A DNA stretch of 64,000 bases from Actinomycetes bacterium. GTDB taxonomy: Bacteria > Actinomycetota > Acidimicrobiia > Acidimicrobiales > Ilumatobacteraceae. Where the stretch lies: positions 1 to 64,000 of the forward strand of contig JANXUF010000001.1 in the NCBI GenBank assembly GCA_025356335.1. The letters are read 5' to 3'. Shown here in pieces: positions 1 through 7,321 of the stretch. The first letter of the stretch is position 1. Each line of letters begins with the position of its first letter. The position numbers were made by a program, and so were the translations under genes. Under the pieces are notes generated by a model. It was not told the origin of the DNA, did not search any database, and saw only the letters and a list, made by a program, of their open reading frames with translations.

Positions 1-13
1 AGGTTCGTTTGTC

Positions 14-1810
14 ATGACTTCTATTGCTTCGCCGGTGCCGTCACCCGTCGGTCCGTCTGCTGCCCCGAGCGTTCCCGCGTCGCTGGCACCGGTGGTGCTC
101 ACACCGCCTGCGCTGACCCCGCCATCATCTCCTGACAGTCCGTGGTGGCGATCCGCCGTCATCTATCAGATCTATCCGCGTAGTTTTGCCGATGCCAATG
201 GGGACGGCATCGGCGACATCGCCGGTATCGCCTCTCGGCTCGACTACCTTCGCGACCTCGGCGTCGATGCCATCTGGATCACGCCGTGGTACCGCTCGCC
301 GATGGATGACCACGGCTACGACGTTGCTGATTTCCGGGCGATCGACCCCTTGTTCGGCACGCTGGGCGATGCCGAGGCGCTGATCGCCGATGCTCATTCT
401 CTCGGGCTCCGTGTATTGCTCGACATCGTCCCGAACCACGTCTCGGACGAGCATCTGTGGTTTCGGGCGGCGCTGACCGCAGCCCCGGGTTCTGCGGAAC
501 GCGATCGCTTCTTCTTCCGGTCGGGCAAGGGTGCCACTGGTGAACTGCCTCCGAACAACTGGCAGTCGATGTTCGGGGGCCGGGCGTGGACTCGCGTCGA
601 CGGCCCGGACGGCACGCCAGGCGACTGGTACCTGCACCTGTTCGCCCCAGGGCAGCCAGATCTGAACTGGAACAACCCGGAGGTGCGGGACGAGTACGAC
701 GACATCCTGAGGTTCTGGTTCGAGCGCGGCGTCGACGGATTCCGCATCGACGTCGCCCATGGGATGGTCAAGCATGCCGGTCTGCCAGACCTCGACAACA
801 CCAACATCGGAACGGGTAATGGCGTCAGTGCGACCATGGACCCAGCGGTGCTCGGGCGTGGGGGTCGCAACGATCACCCGCACTGGAACCAGCCGGGCAT
901 CCACGAGATCTACCGACGTTGGCGGGCCGTCGCCGACTCCTATGAGCCACCGCGGATCTTCGTCGCCGAGGCCTGGGTCGACCAACTCGAATGGCTCGCC
1001 GACTACCTGCGCGCGGACGAGTTGCACTCCGCCTTCAACTTCGACTTCCTCGTGTCACCGTGGCGCGCCGGCTATCTACGAGAGACGATCAAGAACTCGA
1101 TCGCCGCTCTCGGTGCCGTTGACGCCGTGCCGACATGGGTCCTCGCCAACCACGACGTGATTCGCCAGGTGACTCGCTACGGCAGACCACAGCCTCACGG
1201 ACGGGCGCGCCGGCACGTCGGCGACGATCCGACGCCACTCGATCTCGTACTCGGCACGCGACGAGCACGTGCAGCGGCGCTGCTGATGTTGGCGCTACCC
1301 GGAGGCGCCTACGTCTACGAAGGAGAGGAACTCGGTTTGTGGGAGGTCGAGGACATCCCGGACGACCGACGCCAGGATCCGACGTTCGCCCAGTCAGGAG
1401 GAACGAATCCCGGACGTGACGGCTGCCGCGTCCCGATCCCGTGGACTGCTGACGGGTCGTCGTTCGGGTTCGGACCCGACGGCGGCACCAGACCGTGGCT
1501 CCCACAGCCGCCGACGTTTGCCGGCGTCTCGGTCGCCGTCGAAACCGGAAATCCCGACTCGATGCTCGAGCTGTACCGCTCGGCGCTACACCTGCGCACC
1601 CATCATCCCGATCTCGGCGACGGTCCGATGGCGTGGGACGAATCGCACCCCGACGTGCTCTCGTTCACGCGCGGCGACTCCTTCCGTTGCGTGGTCAACA
1701 TCTCGCCGGCGGCCGTCCCGCTGGCTGCCTATCAGGACATCCTGTTGGCCAGTGCGCCGGCCGATGACGGTCTGCTGGCTCCGGACACCGCCATCTGGCT
1801 GAGCATCTGA
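14..1810 (+). CDS. GH13 alpha-glucosidase
   Basis: A glycoside hydrolase family 13 enzyme of 598 residues, expected to cleave alpha-glucosidic bonds in maltose- or trehalose-like oligosaccharides in the cytoplasm. After a Pro/Ala-rich tail of about 40 residues the TIM barrel opens with AVIYQIYPRSFADANGDGIGD. Conserved region I is DIVPNH, region II GFRIDVAHG with the nucleophile Asp, region III FVAEAW with the acid/base Glu, and region IV LANHDV with the transition-state Asp, so the active site looks complete. Length suits alpha-glucosidase or oligo-1,6-glucosidase. The low-complexity N-terminus has no clear signal peptide, and the true start could lie further in. It runs tail to tail with the IclR gene. 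The exact substrate cannot be read from sequence. Confidence 0.9.
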   Translation: MTSIASPVPSPVGPSAAPSVPASLAPVVLTPPALTPPSSPDSPWWRSAVIYQIYPRSFADANGDGIGDIAGIASRLDYLRDLGVDAIWITPWYRSPMDDHGYDVADFRAIDPLFGTLGDAEALIADAHSLGLRVLLDIVPNHVSDEHLWFRAALTAAPGSAERDRFFFRSGKGATGELPPNNWQSMFGGRAWTRVDGPDGTPGDWYLHLFAPGQPDLNWNNPEVRDEYDDILRFWFERGVDGFRIDVAHGMVKHAGLPDLDNTNIGTGNGVSATMDPAVLGRGGRNDHPHWNQPGIHEIYRRWRAVADSYEPPRIFVAEAWVDQLEWLADYLRADELHSAFNFDFLVSPWRAGYLRETIKNSIAALGAVDAVPTWVLANHDVIRQVTRYGRPQPHGRARRHVGDDPTPLDLVLGTRRARAAALLMLALPGGAYVYEGEELGLWEVEDIPDDRRQDPTFAQSGGTNPGRDGCRVPIPWTADGSSFGFGPDGGTRPWLPQPPTFAGVSVAVETGNPDSMLELYRSALHLRTHHPDLGDGPMAWDESHPDVLSFTRGDSFRCVVNISPAAVPLAAYQDILLASAPADDGLLAPDTAIWLSI

Positions 1811-1820
1811 GCAGAGGGTT

Positions 1821-2576
1821 TCAGCTGGCGCCGGCGAGGCGCGAGCTGATGCGGTCCGCAGCGGCGGCGACGAGGGCTCCGACACGTTCGGCATCGGCCG
1901 GATCGGCGGGAAAGCGATACGAAGGGCCGTGTGTGTGGACCGCGGCGATGACCGCCCCGAGGCGGTCGCGGATCGGGGCCGCCACGGAATTGACCTCGTC
2001 GTCGAATTCTCCGTAGACCCACGCCGTGCCCGATTGTGCAACAGAGATCAGGCGGGCCCGTAAGGCGGTTGGTTGGATCATCGTCCTGGCGGTGAAGCGT
2101 TCGAGTTTGCGGGCCACGAATCGCTCACGGATCGGCTTCGGAGCGAAAGCCAGCAGCACGAAGCCAGACGATGTGACATGGGCGGCGACACGCTCTCCTG
2201 TCCAGTCGCGCATCTGGACCTGCGTGTCGGCAGTGACCTGATCGAGGTAGAGGACGTCGTTACCTTCGAGAATCGACAGTCCAGCGGCCTCCCCCGTTGC
2301 CTCGACGAGTTCCACGAGATGCGGGCGGGCGATCGATTCGAGGCTCGCGCCCGGCTGCACGCCGGCGGCGATCTCGCTGACGAGATAGCCGACACGGTAT
2401 TCGCCTCCGACACCGGCCTGCTCCACAGCGCCCAGTTCCTGCAGCGTCGAGAGCAGCCGGGACACGGTGCTCTTCGGGAGATGGACACGCTCGGCGAGAT
2501 CGGACACGCCTGCTGGACCGCCACCGAGGCAACGCAGTATGGCAAAGGCCCGTTCCACCGATTGCACGTTCGACAA
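1821..2576 (-). CDS. IclR-family transcriptional regulator of the C1 genes
   Basis: An IclR-family repressor or activator of 251 residues. The N-terminal winged helix reads SVERAFAILRCL...PKSTVSRLLSTLQ, followed by the IclR effector domain. I place the start at a TTG (2574-2576) because GGGAGGTGA sits just upstream at the right distance. A GTG at 2624 would add 16 residues but would put the start inside two palindromic operators at 2600-2634. The gene is divergent from the MFS gene. The same 17-bp palindrome occurs in pairs before fhs and before the dehydrogenase gene, so this protein probably controls all of them and itself. The effector is unknown; a methylated glycine or betaine is a reasonable guess. 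Confidence 0.85.
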   Translation of the reverse strand: MSNVQSVERAFAILRCLGGGPAGVSDLAERVHLPKSTVSRLLSTLQELGAVEQAGVGGEYRVGYLVSEIAAGVQPGASLESIARPHLVELVEATGEAAGLSILEGNDVLYLDQVTADTQVQMRDWTGERVAAHVTSSGFVLLAFAPKPIRERFVARKLERFTARTMIQPTALRARLISVAQSGTAWVYGEFDDEVNSVAAPIRDRLGAVIAAVHTHGPSYRFPADPADAERVGALVAAAADRISSRLAGAS

Positions 2577-2599
2577 CTCGTCACCTCCCAGAGCCCAGT

Positions 2600-2634
2600 G
2601 TTTCACAATGCGGAACAGGTCCACAACACGGAAC
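2600..2634. promoter_or_regulatory. Tandem IclR-type operator, iclR/MFS promoter
   Basis: Two 17-bp palindromes, GTTTCACAATGCGGAAC at 2600-2616 and GGTCCACAACACGGAAC at 2618-2634, start 18 bp apart. They lie just upstream of the proposed TTG start of the IclR gene. The same arrangement recurs at 7078-7112 and 7237-7271. Confidence 0.7.
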
Positions 2635-2716
2635 GCTCGTTGAGGCGGGGCGGCACCACTACCACGTTCTCATCTGTGCTATCGGGACGACCATCGAACG
2701 GATTCTCGGCAATTGC

Positions 2717-2722
2717 TACGAT
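2717..2722 (+). promoter_or_regulatory. Candidate -10 box of the MFS gene
   Basis: TACGAT lies 7 bases before the GTG at 2729. If it is used, the transcript would begin at or next to the start codon, giving a leaderless message, which is common in Actinobacteria. No convincing -35 is seen. Confidence 0.35.
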
Positions 2723-2728
2723 AGTTGC

Positions 2729-4294
2729 GTGACGGTGTTGGATCGGGGTGATGCAGCGTCGAAGAAGTCGGTGAGCGCGCCGCTTCCCGACGTCCAGGAC
2801 ACCTCCACCGTGTCAGCTTCGCTCGCTGCGCTCGTCTCCAATTCGCCTGACGAACCCGTGGCGATTGCGCTCACGAACACCGTCTTCACCGCGACCGGAT
2901 CGGTCGGCTTCGTCACCCCCACCGGCTCGGTCCGCAGGATCGAGAGTTCGGCGGAACTGCTGCTCGACGACGCAGCACCCGTCACCGACTCGATCGCCTG
3001 GGCGATCTGGGGACTGTTCGTCGGCCTCGCCTTCCTGCTCGTCGGCGTCGGACTGTTCTCGACGCTCGTCGGCGTGCAGTCACAGCTCGCCGGTTTCCCC
3101 AACTGGGCGATCGGCGTCATCAGCGCGGCGTACTACGGCGGATTCCTGGTCGGTTCGAAGGTGGCGGCGTTGGCGCTCGGCAGGGTCGGCCACATTCGCG
3201 TCTTCGCAGCACTCGCGTCGTTGTTGGCAGTGGCGATGCTGCTCGTCGGGCTGACGAGCAGCCCCGGAGCGTGGATCGCCCTCCGGTTCGCCAGCGGCCT
3301 GTGTATCGCCGGTCAATACGTCGTCGCCGAGTCGTGGCTCAACCAGTTGGCTTCCAACAGCAACCGCGGCCGCCTACTGGCCATCTATCTGGTGATCACC
3401 AGTGCTGCGTACGGCGTCGGCCAACTGCTCATCGGAACCGTCAATCCCCGTTTGCTCACCGGATTCGCTGTCGCCGCAGTCCTGACATCGCTGGCCGTCG
3501 CACCCGTCACGCTGTCGGAAGATGCCAAGCCGCCGCCCATCGAACACACCGAGAAGCTGTCGCTGCGGGCGCTGGCCGAAATCGTGCCGACCGGTGTCGG
3601 GGCATGTTTCCTCGTCGGCCTGGCTCACGGTGCGTTCGTCGGAATGGGTGCTGTCTATGCCGCCCAAGCCGGCCTGTCCGCCGGCCAGATCGGACCGTTC
3701 GTCGCCATCACGGCGGTCGGCGGGGTGCTGCTGCAATATCCGATCTCGTCGGCGTCCGATCAGGTCGACCGCCGGTTCGTCGGAGTCGTGATTGCTCTCA
3801 GCGCCATCGCCGCTCTCGCCGTGATGGTCGTCATCGGCCCGTTCGGCTGGCACGGGCTGTTGTTGATGGCACTGATCGGCGGACTCAGTTTTCCGCTCTA
3901 CTCGATCGCCGCGGCATACACCAACGACTGGGTCGAGCCGGCCAGGCAGACGGGCGCGGCGTCGCAGCTCATCCTGCTCTACGGTGCAGGCGCACTGTGC
4001 GGACCGCTCGTGACATCACAACTGATGACGCACATGGGTCCACGAGGATTCCTGTGGTCGATCATCATCTTCCACGTGCTGATCGTGCTGTTCCTCGTCT
4101 ACCGGCTGATGGCCTGGCGTGCACCGATCGTCGATCGTCCGTGGCGCGAGACCTCGGTGATGGCCAAGACCTTTTTCATCCCGGCAACTGCGGTCTCGAT
4201 GAGCCGTCGCCTCGGTCGCCAGACGATGCATCTCATACGCCAGGAGGACACCGAAGAAGTCGATGTCCAGACGATCACGCCGGATCGCACGTGA
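2729..4294 (+). CDS. MFS transporter, YcaD-like
   Basis: A major facilitator superfamily membrane protein with about 12 hydrophobic segments. The first is near residue 90 (AIWGLFVGLAFLLVGVGLFS). The motif VVAESWLNQLA and the short loop before segment 7 resemble the YcaD group of poorly characterised MFS carriers. Oddly, about 87 non-membrane residues precede the first helix. Either the true start lies further in or there is an unusual cytoplasmic leader; no strong ribosome site settles it. The gene diverges from the IclR gene across the paired palindromes, so it is probably in the same regulon and could import a methylated amine or amino acid. The substrate is an inference from context only. 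Confidence 0.8.
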   Translation: MTVLDRGDAASKKSVSAPLPDVQDTSTVSASLAALVSNSPDEPVAIALTNTVFTATGSVGFVTPTGSVRRIESSAELLLDDAAPVTDSIAWAIWGLFVGLAFLLVGVGLFSTLVGVQSQLAGFPNWAIGVISAAYYGGFLVGSKVAALALGRVGHIRVFAALASLLAVAMLLVGLTSSPGAWIALRFASGLCIAGQYVVAESWLNQLASNSNRGRLLAIYLVITSAAYGVGQLLIGTVNPRLLTGFAVAAVLTSLAVAPVTLSEDAKPPPIEHTEKLSLRALAEIVPTGVGACFLVGLAHGAFVGMGAVYAAQAGLSAGQIGPFVAITAVGGVLLQYPISSASDQVDRRFVGVVIALSAIAALAVMVVIGPFGWHGLLLMALIGGLSFPLYSIAAAYTNDWVEPARQTGAASQLILLYGAGALCGPLVTSQLMTHMGPRGFLWSIIIFHVLIVLFLVYRLMAWRAPIVDRPWRETSVMAKTFFIPATAVSMSRRLGRQTMHLIRQEDTEEVDVQTITPDRT

Positions 4295-4340
4295 TGCGAT
4301 CGAACCGGAGCCCGATCGAGTAGGAACCCGCCCCCCGTCG

Positions 4341-4375
4341 CGACGCAAATACTCGACTGCGACGCAAATACTCGA
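4341..4375. repeat. 19-bp tandem direct repeat
   Basis: CGACGCAAATACTCGA occurs twice (4341-4356 and 4360-4375) with a 19-bp period, between the convergent MFS and folD genes. Similar 19-bp arrays occur at 38181-38278 and 61603-61690. Confidence 0.75.
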
Positions 4376-4394
4376 TTGAGGCCGGTGGTGACGG

Positions 4395-5282
4395 TCAAGC
4401 TGGGAAGGCGCCGAGCATCCTTGCAGCGCCGAGGGTGTTCTCGAGCAGACAGGCGATGGTCATCGGGCCCGTGCCGCCGGGCATCGGGGTGATCGCCCCG
4501 GCGATCGCTTGAACGGCGTCGAAGTCGACATCGCCGACGATGCCTGCCTCGGTACGTGACACCCCGACGTCGACGACAGCGGCACCTGGCTTGACGTGGG
4601 CTGCCGTGATCATCCGTGCGGATCCGGCGGCGGCGACGATGATGTCACATTCACGACAGACCTCGATCATGTCCGTGGTTCGCGAATGCGCCAGCGTGAC
4701 GGTCGCATCGACGCCCTTGCGGCCGAAGAGCAGCAACAGCGGTAGGCCGACGAGCGTCGAGCGGCCGATCACCACGGCTCGCTTGCCAGACGTCGTGACC
4801 CCGTAGCGTTCGAGTAGCCGCATCACGCCGAGCGGTGTGCACGAGACGTGGCCGGGCAGCCCGCGCACGAGCCGGCCCAACGACCGCTCGGTCAAACCGT
4901 CCACGTCCTTCTCCGGCGGGATCAGCGACAGCACCGGCTCCGGATCGAGCCCGTTCGGTAACGGCAGCTGGCAGAGGATTCCGTGCACGCTCGGGTCTGT
5001 GACGAGCGCTCCGACAGCGTCCTCGACCTGCGCTTGTGACGCTTCGGCCGGCAAACCGACATGTCGCGATGTCATGCCTGCCTCTGCGGCTTTCTTGTGC
5101 TTGCTGTTCACGTAGATCTGACTCGGCCTGTCGTCGCCGACGAGCACCGTCGCCAGGCAGACGGGCGGAGAACCCGCCGCCTCGATCTCGGCGCGTAGCG
5201 CAGCAACGGTCTCGTCGCGCAGCCGGTTGCCATTCATCAGGATCGCGCCACCTGGCGTGCGGTCTGCAACTACTTCGGTCAT
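4395..5282 (-). CDS. folD: Methylene-THF dehydrogenase/cyclohydrolase FolD
   Basis: A bifunctional enzyme of 295 residues that interconverts 5,10-methylene-THF, 5,10-methenyl-THF and 10-formyl-THF with NAD(P). The catalytic Tyr/Lys motif appears as IYVNSKHKKA, the folate-side motif as QLPLPNGLD and PPEKDVDG, and the Rossmann motif as VVIGRSTLVGLP. The start is the ATG at 5280-5282, preceded by AGGAAGAG; the long open frame upstream of it is not FolD-like. It follows fhs by 38 bases in the same direction, so the two are almost certainly one operon. Here it likely oxidises methylene-THF released by the demethylating dehydrogenase at 7322. GLP replaces the more usual GxP around the nucleotide loop, a minor change. 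Confidence 0.95.
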   Translation of the reverse strand: MTEVVADRTPGGAILMNGNRLRDETVAALRAEIEAAGSPPVCLATVLVGDDRPSQIYVNSKHKKAAEAGMTSRHVGLPAEASQAQVEDAVGALVTDPSVHGILCQLPLPNGLDPEPVLSLIPPEKDVDGLTERSLGRLVRGLPGHVSCTPLGVMRLLERYGVTTSGKRAVVIGRSTLVGLPLLLLFGRKGVDATVTLAHSRTTDMIEVCRECDIIVAAAGSARMITAAHVKPGAAVVDVGVSRTEAGIVGDVDFDAVQAIAGAITPMPGGTGPMTIACLLENTLGAARMLGAFPA

Positions 5283-5320
5283 CGCTCTTCCTTCGTCCAT
5301 GGGATTCGTCTCGACAGGGA

Positions 5321-7018
5321 TCAGCTCAGGCCGACGATGTTTCCGTCTTCGTCGAAGTCGATGATGCCGGCGGCGGGGGCCGAGCCGAGGCCTGGCATCG
5401 TCGTCATGTCGCCGCAGATCGGGTAGACGAAGCCGGCACCGACCGAGGCTCGTGCCTCGCGGACCGTCAGCGTATGGCCCGTCGGCGCGCCCTTCAGCGT
5501 CGGGTCGCCGGAGATCGACAGGTGCGTCTTGGCGATACACACCGGCAGCTTGCCGAAACCGTTGGCCTCGTAGTTCGCCAGCTGCTTGTTGGCCGCTGCG
5601 CTGTACTCGACCTTCGCAGCGCCGTAGATCTTCGTGGCGACAGTCTCGATCTTCGTCTTCAACGAGTCATCGGCGGAGTAGAGGAAGTGGAAGTTGCTCG
5701 GCTCCTCGCACGCCTCGATCACCGCCTGGGCGAGGTCGGTCGCGCCGGCGCCGCCGTCGGAGAAGTGCGTGCACAGCGCGACGCGGGCCCCGGCATCGGC
5801 GGCGATCTTACGGATCGCATCGTGTTCGGACGCGTGGTCCGTCGGGAAGGCATTGATCGCCACGACCGGGGAGACGCCGTGCGCCTTGACGTTCTCGATC
5901 TGTTTGCGCAGATTCGCCCCACCTGCGAACACGTCGTCCGGATTCTCGGCGAGGAGGTCCGCCGGCAGCGGCTTGCCGGCGACGATCTTGAACTTGCCGG
6001 AGTGCGCCTTCAATGCACGAACCGTCGCCACCAGTACCGCAGCGTCTGGGACGAGGCCGGAGTTGCGGCATTTGATGTTGAAGAACCGCTCTGCGCCCAT
6101 ATCGGCGCCGAATCCGGCCTCGGTGATCAGGTAGTCGCCACCGTGTATGCCGATGAGGTCGCCGACGACGGACGAGTTGCCGTGGGCGATGTTGCCGAAC
6201 GGGCCGGCGTGGACGATGACCGGCGTGTTCTCGAGCGTCTGCAGCAGGTTCGGCTTCATCGCCTGGGCCATGATGACGGCCATCGAGCCTGCGCCCTTGA
6301 TCTGCTCGGCGGTGACCGGCGTGCCGGACTTCGTGTAGCCGACGACGATACGGCCAAGGCGGGCGCGCATGTCCTCGACGGAGCTGGCCAAGGCGAAGAT
6401 CGCCATCACCTCGGACGCGGCGGTGATGTCGAAACCGGTCTGGCGGACGACGCCGTCGGCTTTGCCGCCGAGGCCGATGATGATGTTGCGCAGCGCTCGG
6501 TCGTTGACGTCCATCACCCGCCGCCATGTGATGTTGTCGAGGTCGAGGCCGAGTTCATTGCCCTGATGGAGGTGGTTGTCGACCATCGCCGACAGCAGGT
6601 TGTGCGCGGCGGTGACGGCGTGGAAGTCGCCGGTCAGGTGGAGGTTGAGCAGCTCCATCGGGATCACCTGGCTGTAGCCACCGCCGGCGGCACCACCCTT
6701 GATGCCGAACGTCGGGCCCATCGACGGCTGGCGCAGGCTGATGACGGCATGCTTGCCGACGTGCTTCATCGCCTGGCCGAGGCCGACCGTGGTGGTCGTC
6801 TTGCCCTCGCCCAGCGGCGTCGGCGTGATCGCCGTGACGACGACATATTTGGCCTTCGGCCGGTCCTTGAGTTCGTCGATGGCCTCCAACTTGATCTTGG
6901 CGAGGCTGTCGCCATACGCCTCGAGCAGGTGCGGCCCGATGCCCATCTGCGCAGCGATGTCCGTGAGCGGCTTCAAGGTACCGGCGCGAGCGATCGCCAG
7001 GTCGGACGGAAATGCCAT
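5321..7018 (-). CDS. fhs: Formate-tetrahydrofolate ligase
   Basis: Formyltetrahydrofolate synthetase of 565 residues, which links formate, THF and ATP to 10-formyl-THF and can run in reverse to make ATP. The P-loop is TPTPLGEGKTTTT, and GGAAGGGYSQVIPM is a family hallmark. The start is the ATG at 7016-7018 with GGGGGA upstream (MAFPSDLAIARAG); an upstream GTG at 7102 would begin inside the operator. It is co-transcribed with folD. Two palindromes at 7078-7112 sit about 60 bp before the start. Given the neighbouring N-demethylating dehydrogenase and ETF genes, the reverse direction (formyl-THF to formate plus ATP) is the likelier job, but this is inference. Confidence 0.95.
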   Translation of the reverse strand: MAFPSDLAIARAGTLKPLTDIAAQMGIGPHLLEAYGDSLAKIKLEAIDELKDRPKAKYVVVTAITPTPLGEGKTTTTVGLGQAMKHVGKHAVISLRQPSMGPTFGIKGGAAGGGYSQVIPMELLNLHLTGDFHAVTAAHNLLSAMVDNHLHQGNELGLDLDNITWRRVMDVNDRALRNIIIGLGGKADGVVRQTGFDITAASEVMAIFALASSVEDMRARLGRIVVGYTKSGTPVTAEQIKGAGSMAVIMAQAMKPNLLQTLENTPVIVHAGPFGNIAHGNSSVVGDLIGIHGGDYLITEAGFGADMGAERFFNIKCRNSGLVPDAAVLVATVRALKAHSGKFKIVAGKPLPADLLAENPDDVFAGGANLRKQIENVKAHGVSPVVAINAFPTDHASEHDAIRKIAADAGARVALCTHFSDGGAGATDLAQAVIEACEEPSNFHFLYSADDSLKTKIETVATKIYGAAKVEYSAAANKQLANYEANGFGKLPVCIAKTHLSISGDPTLKGAPTGHTLTVREARASVGAGFVYPICGDMTTMPGLGSAPAAGIIDFDEDGNIVGLS

Positions 7019-7077
7019 CTTCGATTCCCCCAGGAAATTCGGATAATTCGTGGTGCGAGTGTCCCACATACGAGCGC

Positions 7078-7112
7078 GTTCCGCAATGCGGTCTTGTTCC
7101 ACACAGCGGATT
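7078..7112. promoter_or_regulatory. Tandem IclR-type operator of fhs
   Basis: GTTCCGCAATGCGGTCT at 7078-7094 and GTTCCACACAGCGGATT at 7096-7112 start 18 bp apart. They match the sites at 2600-2634 and 7237-7271. Confidence 0.7.
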
Positions 7113-7236
7113 CTTATCCCGCGCGGTGACGCCGTCAGAACCTACGGCCGTTCGACGGACGGCCGACCGTCACCGCCGGATCCGCCCTGAACGGGCGAAC
7201 TGCCACGCTTTCACGAGCAACCGCCGATCAGCTAGT

Positions 7237-7271
7237 GTTCCACGATGTAGAACCATTCCGCATTGCGGGAC
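7237..7271. promoter_or_regulatory. Tandem IclR-type operator of the dehydrogenase operon
   Basis: GTTCCACGATGTAGAAC at 7237-7253 and ATTCCGCATTGCGGGAC at 7255-7271 again start 18 bp apart. The pair ends 50 bases before the GTG start at 7322. Confidence 0.7.
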
Positions 7272-7321
7272 GCCGCAAGGATCTGCCGGCACCCGCAGCA
7301 TCTCACATCGAAGAGGTATCC

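Larger units (their letters stand above)
7019..7321. promoter_or_regulatory. Divergent control region, fhs-folD and dehydrogenase-etfBA
   Basis: This 303-base gap holds no gene. Each side carries a pair of IclR-type palindromes (7078-7112 toward fhs, 7237-7271 toward the dehydrogenase), leaving about 125 bases between the pairs with nothing I recognise. I looked for a glycine or THF riboswitch and saw no convincing one. Confidence 0.6.

Noticed and set aside
5036..7129. 697-residue open frame on the plus strand over fhs-folD
   Set aside because: Antisense to two well-supported enzymes; composition is Arg/Asp/Val-rich with no domain.
7019..7321. Glycine or THF riboswitch before the C1 genes
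   Set aside because: I looked for conserved riboswitch stems and loops and saw none; the paired palindromes explain the region better.
7235..7321. Upstream GTG start of the dehydrogenase
   Set aside because: It lies next to the operator pair, and AGAGG before the GTG at 7322 gives a better start.
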